Shown: positions 32,437 through 39,927 of the stretch, one piece after another
How positions within the stretch are numbered: position 1 is the first letter of the stretch
Layout of the letters: each line of letters begins with the position of its first letter
Source: Amnibacterium endophyticum
Lineage (GTDB): Bacteria > Actinomycetota > Actinomycetes > Actinomycetales > Microbacteriaceae
Reading direction: 5' to 3'
DNA: 64,000 bases
Assembly (NCBI RefSeq): GCF_042680685.1
Contig: NZ_JBHUEA010000016.1
Span: forward strand, 1-64,000
Notes under the pieces: model-generated
The model's database searches: none
Seen by the model: the letters and a program-made list of their open reading frames with translations, nothing else
Told to the model about the DNA's origin: nothing
Made by a program: the position numbers and the translations under genes

Positions 32437-33216
32437 GTGCAGCAGCACGCTCTCACCGCGTACCGCACCGCGACGCCGCCGGACCTGGACGGCCGCCTCG
32501 CCGCGGACTGCTGGCGCCGGGCGCCGCGCTCCAGCCGCTTCGTCGATCTGGTGAGCGGCGGCCCGACCGGCCTCGACACCCGCGCTGCGGTGCTGTGGGA
32601 CGACGACGCCCTCTACGTCGGCTTCGAGGTGGAGGAGCCGCGGGTCGAGGCGCGGCTCACGGAGCGGGACGCGCACGTCTGGCTGGACGACGACGTGGAG
32701 CTGTTCGTCGCGGGCGTCGACCGCTACTACGAGCTCGAGGTCAACGCCTTGAACACCGTCTACGAGGTCCTGTTCGAGTGGGACGACGCCGGCCGCGACC
32801 GGGCCGCGGGCCCGGCCGAGCTGCGTGGCGACCATCCGCAGGCCGCGCCCTTCGACGGCGTCGACCACCGGCACCCGCGCGGACCCCGCACCGGGTTCTG
32901 GGGCTGGGACCTGCCGGGCCTCGTCACCGCGGTCCACGTCGACGGCCGGCTGAACGACCCGTCGGTCGTCGACGCGGGCTGGTCCGTCGAGATCGCGCTG
33001 CCGTGGGCGGGCCTCGCCGTGCTGGCCGACGAGGCGCACCCGCTGCCGCCGCGGGACGGCGACATCTGGCGCATCGCGTTCGCCCGCTTCAACACCGACC
33101 GGATGAGCGCCGACGACTCCGGCGGCTGGGCGCTCTCCCCACACGGCGTGTGGGATGCGCACGTCCCGGAGCGGTTCCCGCTGGTCCGCTTCTCCAGCGA
33201 CCCGCCGCCCGGCTGA
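32437..33216 (+). CDS. CBM9-like carbohydrate-binding domain protein
   Basis: A 259-residue protein that is nearly all one beta-sandwich domain of the CBM9/DOMON-like type. Typical features are an opening PPDLDGRLAADCWRRAPR, then AAVLWDDDALYVGFEVEEP, HVWLDDDVELFVAG, YYELEVNALNTVYEVLFEW and VEIALPWAGLAVL. There is no signal peptide or catalytic domain, so it may act in the cytosol. CAGGCT at 32425-32430 is 6 nt before the GTG. Position next to the amino-sugar locus hints at a sugar-related role. Confidence 0.75.
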   Translation: MQQHALTAYRTATPPDLDGRLAADCWRRAPRSSRFVDLVSGGPTGLDTRAAVLWDDDALYVGFEVEEPRVEARLTERDAHVWLDDDVELFVAGVDRYYELEVNALNTVYEVLFEWDDAGRDRAAGPAELRGDHPQAAPFDGVDHRHPRGPRTGFWGWDLPGLVTAVHVDGRLNDPSVVDAGWSVEIALPWAGLAVLADEAHPLPPRDGDIWRIAFARFNTDRMSADDSGGWALSPHGVWDAHVPERFPLVRFSSDPPPG

Positions 33217-33223
33217 CGCACCC

Positions 33224-33281
33224 GGGCGCGTTGCGGACATCTGAGCCCGCCGCGGCGGGCCCGGATGTCCGGGACGGACCC
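33224..33281. repeat. Palindromic intergenic element family 1, copy c
   Basis: Arms 33224-33247 and 33258-33281 enclose CGCCGCGGCG. This copy is the most diverged of the three (GCGCGTTGCGGACA against TGTCCGGGACGG). It begins 7 nt after the stop of the CBM9-like gene and 11 nt before the convergent gene ends. Confidence 0.8.
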
Positions 33282-33292
33282 GGGAGGAGCGG

Positions 33293-33814
33293 TCAGGCGG
33301 CGAGGGTCGGGAACCCGGGCTCCGCGAGCGCGCCCGGCGCGAGGCGGGCGAGGCCCGCGATCTGCCACACGGGCACGCCGACGAGGTCCGTCAGGTCGGT
33401 GCGGAGCCGCTTCGGCACGGCGCCGCCCGCGACGACGTAGGCCGCGTGCTGCGACAGCGCGGTGAGGACGCCGAGCTGCCGGCTCGCGAGCCGGGGCGCC
33501 TCGGCCATCGCGAACACGAGCGCGGCGCCCTCGACCCCCTCGAACGCGAACCACTCCGCGCCGGAGTCGCCGAGCACGCCGCCGCCGTTCCAGCGGACGC
33601 CGGAGCGGCCGAGCTCCGGCAGGTCGCGGGCCACGGCGCGGAAGAGGTCGTCCAGCGGGCCGTCGGCCCGGATCCAGCAGACGCCCTCGGCCCGCTCCAC
33701 CGCCCACGCCGCGAAGGCGCCGATCGGGTCCTCGATCGCTGCTGCATCCGCGAGCCGATCCGCAGCCCGCCTCGTGCCCCGCAGTCCGAACACCGCACCC
33801 CCCGAACAGGTCAC
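33293..33814 (-). CDS. Hypothetical protein
   Basis: A 173-residue protein without recognisable motifs. It appears to be a mixed alpha/beta soluble protein (AFAAWAVERAEGVCWIRADG; EWFAFEGVEGAALVFAMAEA). The GTG at 33814 is the likely start; the longer open frame upstream is Arg-rich low complexity. It converges on the CBM9-like gene across a palindrome and diverges from the pseudo-hydrolase gene at 33903. Confidence 0.55.
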   Translation of the reverse strand: MTCSGGAVFGLRGTRRAADRLADAAAIEDPIGAFAAWAVERAEGVCWIRADGPLDDLFRAVARDLPELGRSGVRWNGGGVLGDSGAEWFAFEGVEGAALVFAMAEAPRLASRQLGVLTALSQHAAYVVAGGAVPKRLRTDLTDLVGVPVWQIAGLARLAPGALAEPGFPTLAA

Positions 33815-33902
33815 CCGACGACGAGGATGATCGCGGGTCCGCGGACGCGCCCGGCGGCGGCGCGCCGAGGCGAGGATGGACGCGGGACGAGCGGAGCGCG
33901 GC

Positions 33903-34724
33903 ATGTCGGAGGCCATCGAGCCGATCGAGGTCGACACGCCCGCGGGCCGGGTCGCGGTGCACGCGCTCGGCGCCGGGCGGCCGACGGTGCTCTGGCACGG
34001 CCTCTATGCGGACGGCGCCAGCTGGGGCTACGTGCTGCCGGCGCTGCTGCCCGGCCGGCGGCTGCTGGTCGTCGACGCGCCCGGCTGGGGCCGCAGCGGC
34101 CGGCTCGCACCGGACGCCGGCTGGGCGGAGGTGGTGACGGCGGCGGCGGACGTGATCCGGCAGCTGGCCCCCGGTGAGGTCGCGGACTGGGTCGGCGCGG
34201 GCTGGGGCGGCCGCGTCGGGATCGCGCTCGCCGCGGACGCGCCCCGGCTGGTCCGCAGCGTCGTCGCCGCGATGGCGGACCCCGCGCCGATGGGGCCCGC
34301 GGAGCGGCGCCGGACGCGACGCGTCCTCGCCGGGCTCGCCGCGCTCGGCCCGGTCGGCGGCGTCGGCCGGGCGATCGTCCGGGAGCAGCTGTCCGCGCCG
34401 TCGGCGGCGGAACCGCAGACCGTCGGCGCGGTGCTCGACGCCCTGCTGCTCGCCGGCCGCGTCGGCGCGGCGCGCTCCGCCCTCCGCTTCGACGTGCGAC
34501 GGCCGGATCTGACCGGGCTGCTGCCCCGGATCGCGGCGCCGCTGCTGCTCGTCGGCGGGGACGCCGCGAGTCCCTGGCCGCTGGCCGACGCCGAGCGGGC
34601 GGCGGCGCTCGCCCCCTTCGCGCGGGCGGGCGCCGTGCCGGGGTCGCGGACGCTCGTGCCCCTCGACCGTCCCGGCCCCCTCACCGCGGTCGTCGGCGAA
34701 TTCTGGGCGGGGCTCGACGACTGA
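33903..34724 (+). CDS. Alpha/beta hydrolase-fold protein lacking the catalytic residues
   Basis: A 273-residue alpha/beta hydrolase fold: TVLWHGLYADGASWGYVLPA, then LLVVDAPGWGRSG. The nucleophile elbow, normally GxSxG or GHDWGG, reads VGAGWGGRVG, with Gly at the nucleophile position. No C-terminal catalytic His is visible (LVPLDRPGPLTAVVGEF). It is therefore probably non-enzymatic or uses different chemistry. The ATG at 33903 has GGAG 6 nt upstream; an ATG at 33876 is in frame. Confidence 0.75.
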   Translation: MSEAIEPIEVDTPAGRVAVHALGAGRPTVLWHGLYADGASWGYVLPALLPGRRLLVVDAPGWGRSGRLAPDAGWAEVVTAAADVIRQLAPGEVADWVGAGWGGRVGIALAADAPRLVRSVVAAMADPAPMGPAERRRTRRVLAGLAALGPVGGVGRAIVREQLSAPSAAEPQTVGAVLDALLLAGRVGAARSALRFDVRRPDLTGLLPRIAAPLLLVGGDAASPWPLADAERAAALAPFARAGAVPGSRTLVPLDRPGPLTAVVGEFWAGLDD

Positions 34725-34743
34725 CGGCCCCGCCCGACCGGCC

Positions 34744-35817
34744 TCAGGCGCTCAGGCGCGGGTAGTCCGTGTAGCCCTCCGCCCCGGCCGTGTAGAAGTG
34801 CTCCGGCCGCGGCGCGTTCTCCGGCGCCTCCGCCCGCCACCGGTCGACGAGGTCGGGGTTCGCGATGATCGCCCGGCCGACCGCCACGGCGTCCGCGTGG
34901 GCCCGCTCGATCAGCCCGGTCGCCTCCGCCCGGCTCGTGACCGAGCCGAAGCCGCTGTTCACGACGAGCGGGCCGGCGAAGTGCGCCCGCAGGTCCTGCA
35001 CGAGCGCGCCGGCGGGATCCGCGTGGAGCACGCTGAGGTAGGCGAGCCCGAGCGGGCGCAGCCCGTCGAGCAGCGCCTCGTACGTGGCGCGGGTCTCCGC
35101 CTCGTCGGTCTCGACCACGTCCTGCGCCTGGTTCATCGGGGAGATCCGGATGCCGACCCGGTCGCCGCCGACCTCCGCCGCCACCGCCTCGGCGACCTCG
35201 ATCACGAACCGGGCTCGGGCCGCGGCGGACCCGCCGTAGCCGTCCTCGCGGACGTTCGAGACGGGCGAGAGGAACTGGTGCAGCAGGTAGCCGTTCGCCC
35301 CGTGCAGCTCGACCCCGTCGAACCCGGCCCGCAGCGCCCGGCGCGCGGCCTCGACGAACTCGTCGCGCACGCGCACCAGCTCGTCGGCGGTGAGGGCGTG
35401 CGGCACGACGTGCTCGCGCTTGCCGTGCTGCGTGTGCACGGCGCCCGAGATCGCCACCGCGCTCGGCGCGAGGGTGCGGTCCGAGCCGCTCAGGTCCGGG
35501 TGGGAGACGCGGCCCGCATGCATCAGCTGCATGACGATCCGGCCGCCGGCGTCGTGCACCGCGTCGGCGACGAGCCGCCAACCGGCCTCCTGCTCGTCGG
35601 TGATCACGCCGGGCTGGCCGTAGTAGCCGCGGGACTCCGCCCCCGGGTAGACGCCCTCGCTGACGATCAGGCCGACGGACGCGCGCTGCGCGTACTGCTC
35701 CGCCATCAGCGCGTTCGGCACGCCCGCGTCGCCGGCGCGAAGTCGGGTCAGCGGCGCCATCACCACGCGGTTCGCCAGGTGCAGCGCACCGAGGTCGATC
35801 GGGTCGAACAGGTCCAT
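34744..35817 (-). CDS. Old Yellow Enzyme family alkene reductase
   Basis: A 357-residue FMN-dependent NADH:flavin oxidoreductase of the NemA/OYE type, which reduces activated C=C bonds and nitro groups. It shows NRVVMAPLTRLRA, QLMHAGRVSHPDL, ELHGANGYLLHQFLSPVSN followed by REDGYGG, and AVGRAIIANPDLVDRW. The ATG at 35817 has GGAGG 6 nt upstream. It is transcribed in the same direction as the redox operon at 35892..39043, but a hairpin separates them. Confidence 0.92.
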   Translation of the reverse strand: MDLFDPIDLGALHLANRVVMAPLTRLRAGDAGVPNALMAEQYAQRASVGLIVSEGVYPGAESRGYYGQPGVITDEQEAGWRLVADAVHDAGGRIVMQLMHAGRVSHPDLSGSDRTLAPSAVAISGAVHTQHGKREHVVPHALTADELVRVRDEFVEAARRALRAGFDGVELHGANGYLLHQFLSPVSNVREDGYGGSAAARARFVIEVAEAVAAEVGGDRVGIRISPMNQAQDVVETDEAETRATYEALLDGLRPLGLAYLSVLHADPAGALVQDLRAHFAGPLVVNSGFGSVTSRAEATGLIERAHADAVAVGRAIIANPDLVDRWRAEAPENAPRPEHFYTAGAEGYTDYPRLSA

Positions 35818-35826
35818 CGGTTCCTC

Positions 35827-35853
35827 CGTCCGGCCGCATGACGCGGCCGGACG
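35827..35853 (-). terminator. Hairpin between redox operon and OYE gene
   Basis: CGTCCGGCCGC (35827-35837) and GCGGCCGGACG (35843-35853) form an 11-bp perfect stem with a 5-nt loop. It lies after the ferredoxin stop (35892) and just before the OYE ribosome site. It could terminate the redox operon or form in the OYE leader. Confidence 0.55.
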
Positions 35854-35891
35854 GGATCAACGCTCCGCGGCGTCCCGCATTCCGCCGTCCG

Positions 35892-36104
35892 TCAGCGGCG
35901 CTCGATCAGCTTCAGCGCGAGGACGGGGCAGAGCGCGACCGCGTCCACCGCGGCCTCCTCGTCGTCCGGGCCGATCGTCGCCTCGCCGCCCGGCAGCAGG
36001 GGGTAGCCCCAGTCGTCGCGACCGATCAGGTGCGGCAGCAGCTCCATGCAGAGGCCGCGGCCGTCGCACCGCGTGCGGTCCACGTGGAGCACGACCCGGC
36101 TCAC
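35892..36104 (-). CDS. Small ferredoxin (single-cluster, 3Fe-4S-like)
   Basis: A 70-residue ferredoxin. Cysteines occur as CDGRGLC (residues 13-19) and a final CPVLALKL near residue 58, the spacing of actinobacterial single-cluster [3Fe-4S] ferredoxins (C-x5-C...CP). The acidic segment GPDDEEAAVDAV is typical. The GTG start overlaps the stop of the NuoF-like gene (GTGA). It probably passes electrons to or from the NuoF-like protein. Confidence 0.85.
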   Translation of the reverse strand: MSRVVLHVDRTRCDGRGLCMELLPHLIGRDDWGYPLLPGGEATIGPDDEEAAVDAVALCPVLALKLIERR

Positions 36105-37234
36105 CGCTGACCCCGCGCCGTGCAGCGCAGGGCGGCGTGCGCCGCGACGTCGTCCGCGAACGCGGCGAGGGCGCTCGCGGCGAGCGAGGCCGTGCCGTCG
36201 GGGTGGCTGCACGCCCCCGCTCCGGTCACGACGCCGCCGAGCCGGGCCGTCTCCTGCGCCCACCCGTCGTAGCCCGCGACGACCGCGTCGAACGCGGCGG
36301 CGAGGGCGGGCAGCCCGTGGACGCAGGGCCCGCACTGCCCCGCGGAGGCGTCGGCCAGGCGGTGCAGCACCTCCGCGGTCGCCTCGAGCCCGCACCGCCC
36401 GCGACCGAGCACGGTGATCGCCCCCGCGCCGGCACGCACCCGGCCGGGGCCGTCCGCGGCGGCGAGGCGGAGGTCGGCCTGCCCGGAGCGGATCCAGCGG
36501 CCGTGGTCGCCCCCGACCCGGACCGCCTCGATCGCGCCCGCGCCCGCGGCGGCGAGCACGTCCGCGAGCCGCGCGCCGCCCGGCGCCTCCAGCACCCCCG
36601 GGTGCGCGACGTCGCCGGTGACGGTGAGCAGCCGGGTGCCGGGGTCGTCGGGCGAGCCGAGGGCGCGGAAGCGGTCCGCGCCGATGCGCGCGACGACGGC
36701 GAGGTGGGCGAGCGTCTCGACGTTCTGCACGAGGGTCGGGCGGCGGCGCACCCCCGAGGTCGTGAGGCGCACGACGCGGTCCGTCGGCAGCGGGGCCCGG
36801 CGATCGACGGCTGCGGCGAGCGCGCTCGCCTCGCCGCTGACGTAGCCGGGCTCGACGACGTGCACCCGCAGCCGCCGCGCGTCGCGGCGGCGTCCGAGCG
36901 CGGTGCGCGCCTGGTCCGCGAGACCCGCCTTCACCGCGAGCACGGCGTGCCTGGCGCTGACCGCCCGCGAGGCCAGCAGCAGACCGTCGATCACGAGGTC
37001 CGGCGCCGTCCGCAGTAGCGCCGCGTCCTTGCCGCTGTCCGGCTCCCCCTCCGAGCCGTTCGCGATGACGGTGCCGTCCGGGCCCATCGCGGCGAGCTTG
37101 CGGGCGATCGGGAAGCCGGCGCCGCCGCGGCCGGTCAGCCCGGACCGGCCGACCTCGGTGAGGTCGAGGTGCTCGGGGCAGGGGCCGGCGTCGAGCCCGG
37201 ACAGCAGGCCCTGGAACGCTGCCGCGGCGCTCAT
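36101..37234 (-). CDS. NuoF-like NADH-binding flavoprotein (SLBB, Fe-S)
   Basis: A 377-residue protein homologous to the NuoF subunit of complex I and to HndC/RnfC-type flavoproteins. It has the FMN/NADH loop LTGRGGAGFPIARKLAAM (about residues 32-49), IANGSEGEPDSGKDAALL, an SLBB segment in the middle and a C-terminal Fe-S region. There the usual SCGxCxPC reads SAGQCGPC, with Ala in place of the first Cys; a later Cys lies in GAGACSHPDG. It is in a five-gene operon with overlapping starts and stops. Confidence 0.85.
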   Translation of the reverse strand: MSAAAAFQGLLSGLDAGPCPEHLDLTEVGRSGLTGRGGAGFPIARKLAAMGPDGTVIANGSEGEPDSGKDAALLRTAPDLVIDGLLLASRAVSARHAVLAVKAGLADQARTALGRRRDARRLRVHVVEPGYVSGEASALAAAVDRRAPLPTDRVVRLTTSGVRRRPTLVQNVETLAHLAVVARIGADRFRALGSPDDPGTRLLTVTGDVAHPGVLEAPGGARLADVLAAAGAGAIEAVRVGGDHGRWIRSGQADLRLAAADGPGRVRAGAGAITVLGRGRCGLEATAEVLHRLADASAGQCGPCVHGLPALAAAFDAVVAGYDGWAQETARLGGVVTGAGACSHPDGTASLAASALAAFADDVAAHAALRCTARGQR

Positions 37235-37779
37235 CGCAGCGCCGCCTGACGGGCGGAGCGGTGCTCGACGAAGCGGTCGCTGATCCGCCAGACCACCGCG
37301 GCGGCGACCGCGAGCCCGCAGAGGCCGCCCGTGATCAGGACCGCCTTCGCGTCGCTGCCGGAGCCGAGCGCGTGCAGCAGCGCCATCGGCCACAGCAGGT
37401 AGGCGGTCCAGTGCACGGCCTTGAAGGCGCGCACGCCGATGCGGTGCCGCAGCAGGGCCGTCACGGTCACGGCGACCGCGAGGTCGAGCGCGACGGTGCC
37501 GAGGCCGTACCAGAACGGGTTCGCTGCGGTCCGGAACGGGACGACGAGGTCGATCAGCGACAGCTTCGCGGAGGAGTCGAGCACCATCGTCAGCACGTGG
37601 ACCGCGAGGAACACGACCGACAGCAGGGCGACGTTGCGGTGCAGCAGCGCGACGCCGAAGCGCGGCAGCAGCACGCGCCGGCCGCTGCGGGTCAGCACGC
37701 CGAGCAGCAGCGTCGCCGTCATCAGCACGAGCAGCACGACGCCGGAGGCGCGGCCGACGGCCCAGAGCGCTTCGGACAT
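37231..37779 (-). CDS. Ferric-reductase-like transmembrane heme protein
   Basis: A 182-residue membrane protein with about five helices of the ferric reductase-like (YedZ/Nox) core. Two His pairs suit two b-hemes: HRNVALLSVVFLAVH and HWTAYLLWPMALLH, each with 12-13 residues between histidines. No flavin or NADPH domain is attached. Its ATG overlaps the ApbE stop by one base and its stop overlaps the NuoF-like start, so its electrons may come from that soluble partner. Confidence 0.85.
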   Translation of the reverse strand: MSEALWAVGRASGVVLLVLMTATLLLGVLTRSGRRVLLPRFGVALLHRNVALLSVVFLAVHVLTMVLDSSAKLSLIDLVVPFRTAANPFWYGLGTVALDLAVAVTVTALLRHRIGVRAFKAVHWTAYLLWPMALLHALGSGSDAKAVLITGGLCGLAVAAAVVWRISDRFVEHRSARQAALR

Positions 37780-38696
37780 CAGGCGGCCTCCGCCCGGTCG
37801 TCGGGCCAGCCGCAGACCCGCAGCACGCCGCCTGCGGCATCGACGAGCCGGGCGGGGCGACCGTGCCGCTGCAGCAGGGCGAGGGCCCGCGCGCCGTCGA
37901 CGATCGCCGCCGTGGTCAGCGTGTTCGCGGCCACGGCGGTCGGCGCCGCGACCGAGACGCTGCGCCACACGGGCGGCGCGGGGCGCCCGGTGCGCGGGTC
38001 GAGCACGTGGTGCATCGTCTCGCCGCCGCGGCGCCACGTGCGGCGCCGGGTGCTCGAGGTCGCGAGGCCCCAGCCGCTGCCGAGGGACACCTGGCAGGCG
38101 GGGTCGCCCGGCAGGTCCTGCACGGTGACCTGCCAGCCGCCGGCGGGCGCGGGCCCGCGGGTCGCGAGGTCGCCGCCGAGGTTCACGAGGACGCCGCAGC
38201 CGAGCGCGGCCGCGGCGACGTCGGCGACCGCGTCGGCCGTGCGCGCCTTGGCGGTGGCGCCCAGGTCCAGCTCGACGCCGTCGGGGACCGTCAGGCGCCC
38301 GTCCGCCAGCCGGATCCGCCGCCAGGCGGGCAGCCGGGTGGTCACGGCCTTGACGGGGCGACCGTCCTCGTCCTGCACGAGCCGGAGGTCGCGGTCGTAG
38401 CCGACCTCCCGCATGGCGCGGCCGAGCGTCGGGTCGACGAGGCCGCCGGTCGCCCTCGCGGCGTCGAGGGCGACCGCGACCAGGTACTCGAGCACGGGCG
38501 ACACCGCGGCCCCGGCGGCGGCGCGGTCCCGCAGGCCGCTCAGCTCGGAGTCCGCGCGGAAGCGGTCGCAGGCGTCGCCGACGAGGCGGATGCGCTCCGC
38601 AGCGATCGCGCAGGCCTCGTCGAGCGCCGCGGGGTCCGTCACCAGCACCTCGGCGGTGGTGCTCCAGACCTGCCAGGCGCGTCCGGTGACGCTCAC
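37779..38696 (-). CDS. apbE: FAD:protein FMN transferase (ApbE)
   Basis: A 305-residue ApbE-family enzyme, which attaches FMN covalently to Thr/Ser of exported flavoproteins. It shows DACDRFRADSELSGL at the N-terminal side, GVELDLGATAKARTADAVAD (the GxxVDLGGxxKG-like motif), GVLVNLGGDLAT, and HHVLDPRTGRPA. No signal peptide is visible, so modification may be cytosolic. The GTG at 38696 overlaps the stop of the upstream Ser-rich gene. No FMN-binding-domain protein is encoded in this window. Confidence 0.9.
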   Translation of the reverse strand: MSVTGRAWQVWSTTAEVLVTDPAALDEACAIAAERIRLVGDACDRFRADSELSGLRDRAAAGAAVSPVLEYLVAVALDAARATGGLVDPTLGRAMREVGYDRDLRLVQDEDGRPVKAVTTRLPAWRRIRLADGRLTVPDGVELDLGATAKARTADAVADVAAAALGCGVLVNLGGDLATRGPAPAGGWQVTVQDLPGDPACQVSLGSGWGLATSSTRRRTWRRGGETMHHVLDPRTGRPAPPVWRSVSVAAPTAVAANTLTTAAIVDGARALALLQRHGRPARLVDAAGGVLRVCGWPDDRAEAA

Positions 38697-39043
38697 GAGC
38701 CGCTCGACTTCGTCATGCTGCCGCCCGATCCCGAGGAGAGGCCGCCGATGGAGGGGCTGCTCGCGCTCCGGCCGCTCGAGTCGTTCCCGTCGGAGGCGGT
38801 CCCGCTCGAGGACGAGTCCAGGCCGCTCGACGACGACGGCGCGCTCGAGGACGGGTCCGTCCCGCTCGACGTGCTCGGGGACGACGTGCTCGAGCTCGAC
38901 GAGCTGGAGGACGAGGCGGAGTGCGCTGCGGTGATCGCCGTGAACGCCGCGATCGAGCCGCCCGTCGTGAACCCGATGCCGAGCACCGCGAGCACCGTCG
39001 TCCACGCGCGCACCGCGATCCTGCCCTTCGACCTGATGTCCAT
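38693..39043 (-). CDS. Ser-rich single-pass membrane protein
   Basis: A 116-residue protein with one N-terminal membrane segment (TTVLAVLGIGFTTGGSIAAF) and an exterior tail of about 75 residues. The tail is dominated by Ser, Gly, Thr and Asp. It holds the position where related operons usually encode an FMN-binding protein, but no such domain is seen. It opens the five-gene redox operon. GGGAGG 6 nt before the ATG lies inside a hairpin (39051-39073). Confidence 0.7.
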   Translation of the reverse strand: MDIRSKGRIAVRAWTTVLAVLGIGFTTGGSIAAFTAITAAHSASSSSSSSSSTSSPSTSSGTDPSSSAPSSSSGLDSSSSGTASDGNDSSGRSASSPSIGGLSSGSGGSMTKSSGS

Positions 39044-39049
39044 GTGCGA

Positions 39050-39073
39050 CCTCCCGGATCGAGATTCCGGGAG
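39050..39073 (-). promoter_or_regulatory. Hairpin overlapping the ribosome site of the redox operon
   Basis: On the minus strand CTCCCGGA and TCCGGGAG (39066-39073 and 39051-39058) form an 8-bp perfect stem with a 7-nt loop. The 3' arm contains most of the GGGAGG ribosome site for the ATG at 39043. Folding would hide the site, so translation of the operon may be structure-controlled. Confidence 0.5.
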
Positions 39074-39192
39074 CGGGTCCGGCGGCGGCTCTACGCCGTC
39101 AGTGCGCCTCCTATGAAGCGGCGCCCGCACATGGGGTTCCTCGAATGCGGCACCGCACGTCGCGTCGCAGCACGTCGGCGCGATACTGCGGC

Positions 39193-39885
39193 GTGCCCTC
39201 AGCCGAGCCGCCTCCGCCGCACGAGGCGGAGCTGGACGCGCTGCGACGGCGCCTGTACCGGCCGGACGCCTCGGACGCCGACCGCGCCCGCTACGACGCG
39301 CTGCGGTCGAGGCTCGAGACGCGTCCCTCCACGACCGCGGAGGCGCCGGCTCCGCGACCGCGGCCGTCGCGGCGCGTGCTCCTGGGGAGCGCGCTCGTCG
39401 GCGCGCTGCTCGTCGTCGCCGCAGTGCTGTCCGCGACGACCGCGCCCGAGCCCGCGCCCACCGACTCCCGTTTGCCGAGCAGCGTCGTCACGCCGCCGGC
39501 ACCGGACCCCGCGCAGGCGACGCCCGTCGCGGTGCAGGTCGCCGGGGAGGGCGGCGCGGTCACCGGGCAGCGGTTCCACGGCGTCGGGCCGGCGGTGGTC
39601 CCCCTGATCACCGGCGAGGCGCCGCTGACGGGCGGTCGCCTGGTCGTCGTGCTCACGGCCGACTCCGCCTCGCCGCTCGGCTGGACGGCCCTGGACCCGC
39701 GGTCGATCGGCAGCGGCCCGTCGACCCCGCGGGTCGTCGCGAGCAGCCCGAGCCGGCCGCGCAGCGGGATCGGGACGCCCGAGACCGCGACCTACGACGG
39801 CGCCCCGCCCCCGCAGATCGCGATCGACGCCCGCGACCGCACCGCGTGGGAGCTGACCGTCCTGCTGCTGCGGCCCGCGACCTGA
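39193..39885 (+). CDS. Small membrane protein of the LRRRLY paralog family
   Basis: A 230-residue protein with the N-terminal signature ELDALRRRLYRPDASDADRA, a Pro-rich basic linker, one membrane helix (VLLGSALVGALLVVAAVLSA) and a beta-rich exterior domain ending DRTAWELTVLLLRPAT. GATACT at 39182-39187 is 5 nt before the GTG at 39193. It is divergent from the redox operon. Function unknown. Confidence 0.8.
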   Translation: MPSAEPPPPHEAELDALRRRLYRPDASDADRARYDALRSRLETRPSTTAEAPAPRPRPSRRVLLGSALVGALLVVAAVLSATTAPEPAPTDSRLPSSVVTPPAPDPAQATPVAVQVAGEGGAVTGQRFHGVGPAVVPLITGEAPLTGGRLVVVLTADSASPLGWTALDPRSIGSGPSTPRVVASSPSRPRSGIGTPETATYDGAPPPQIAIDARDRTAWELTVLLLRPAT

Positions 39886-39927
39886 CCGCACGGTGCAGCC
39901 CGCTCGGGCACCCGCCATACTGCGGCC

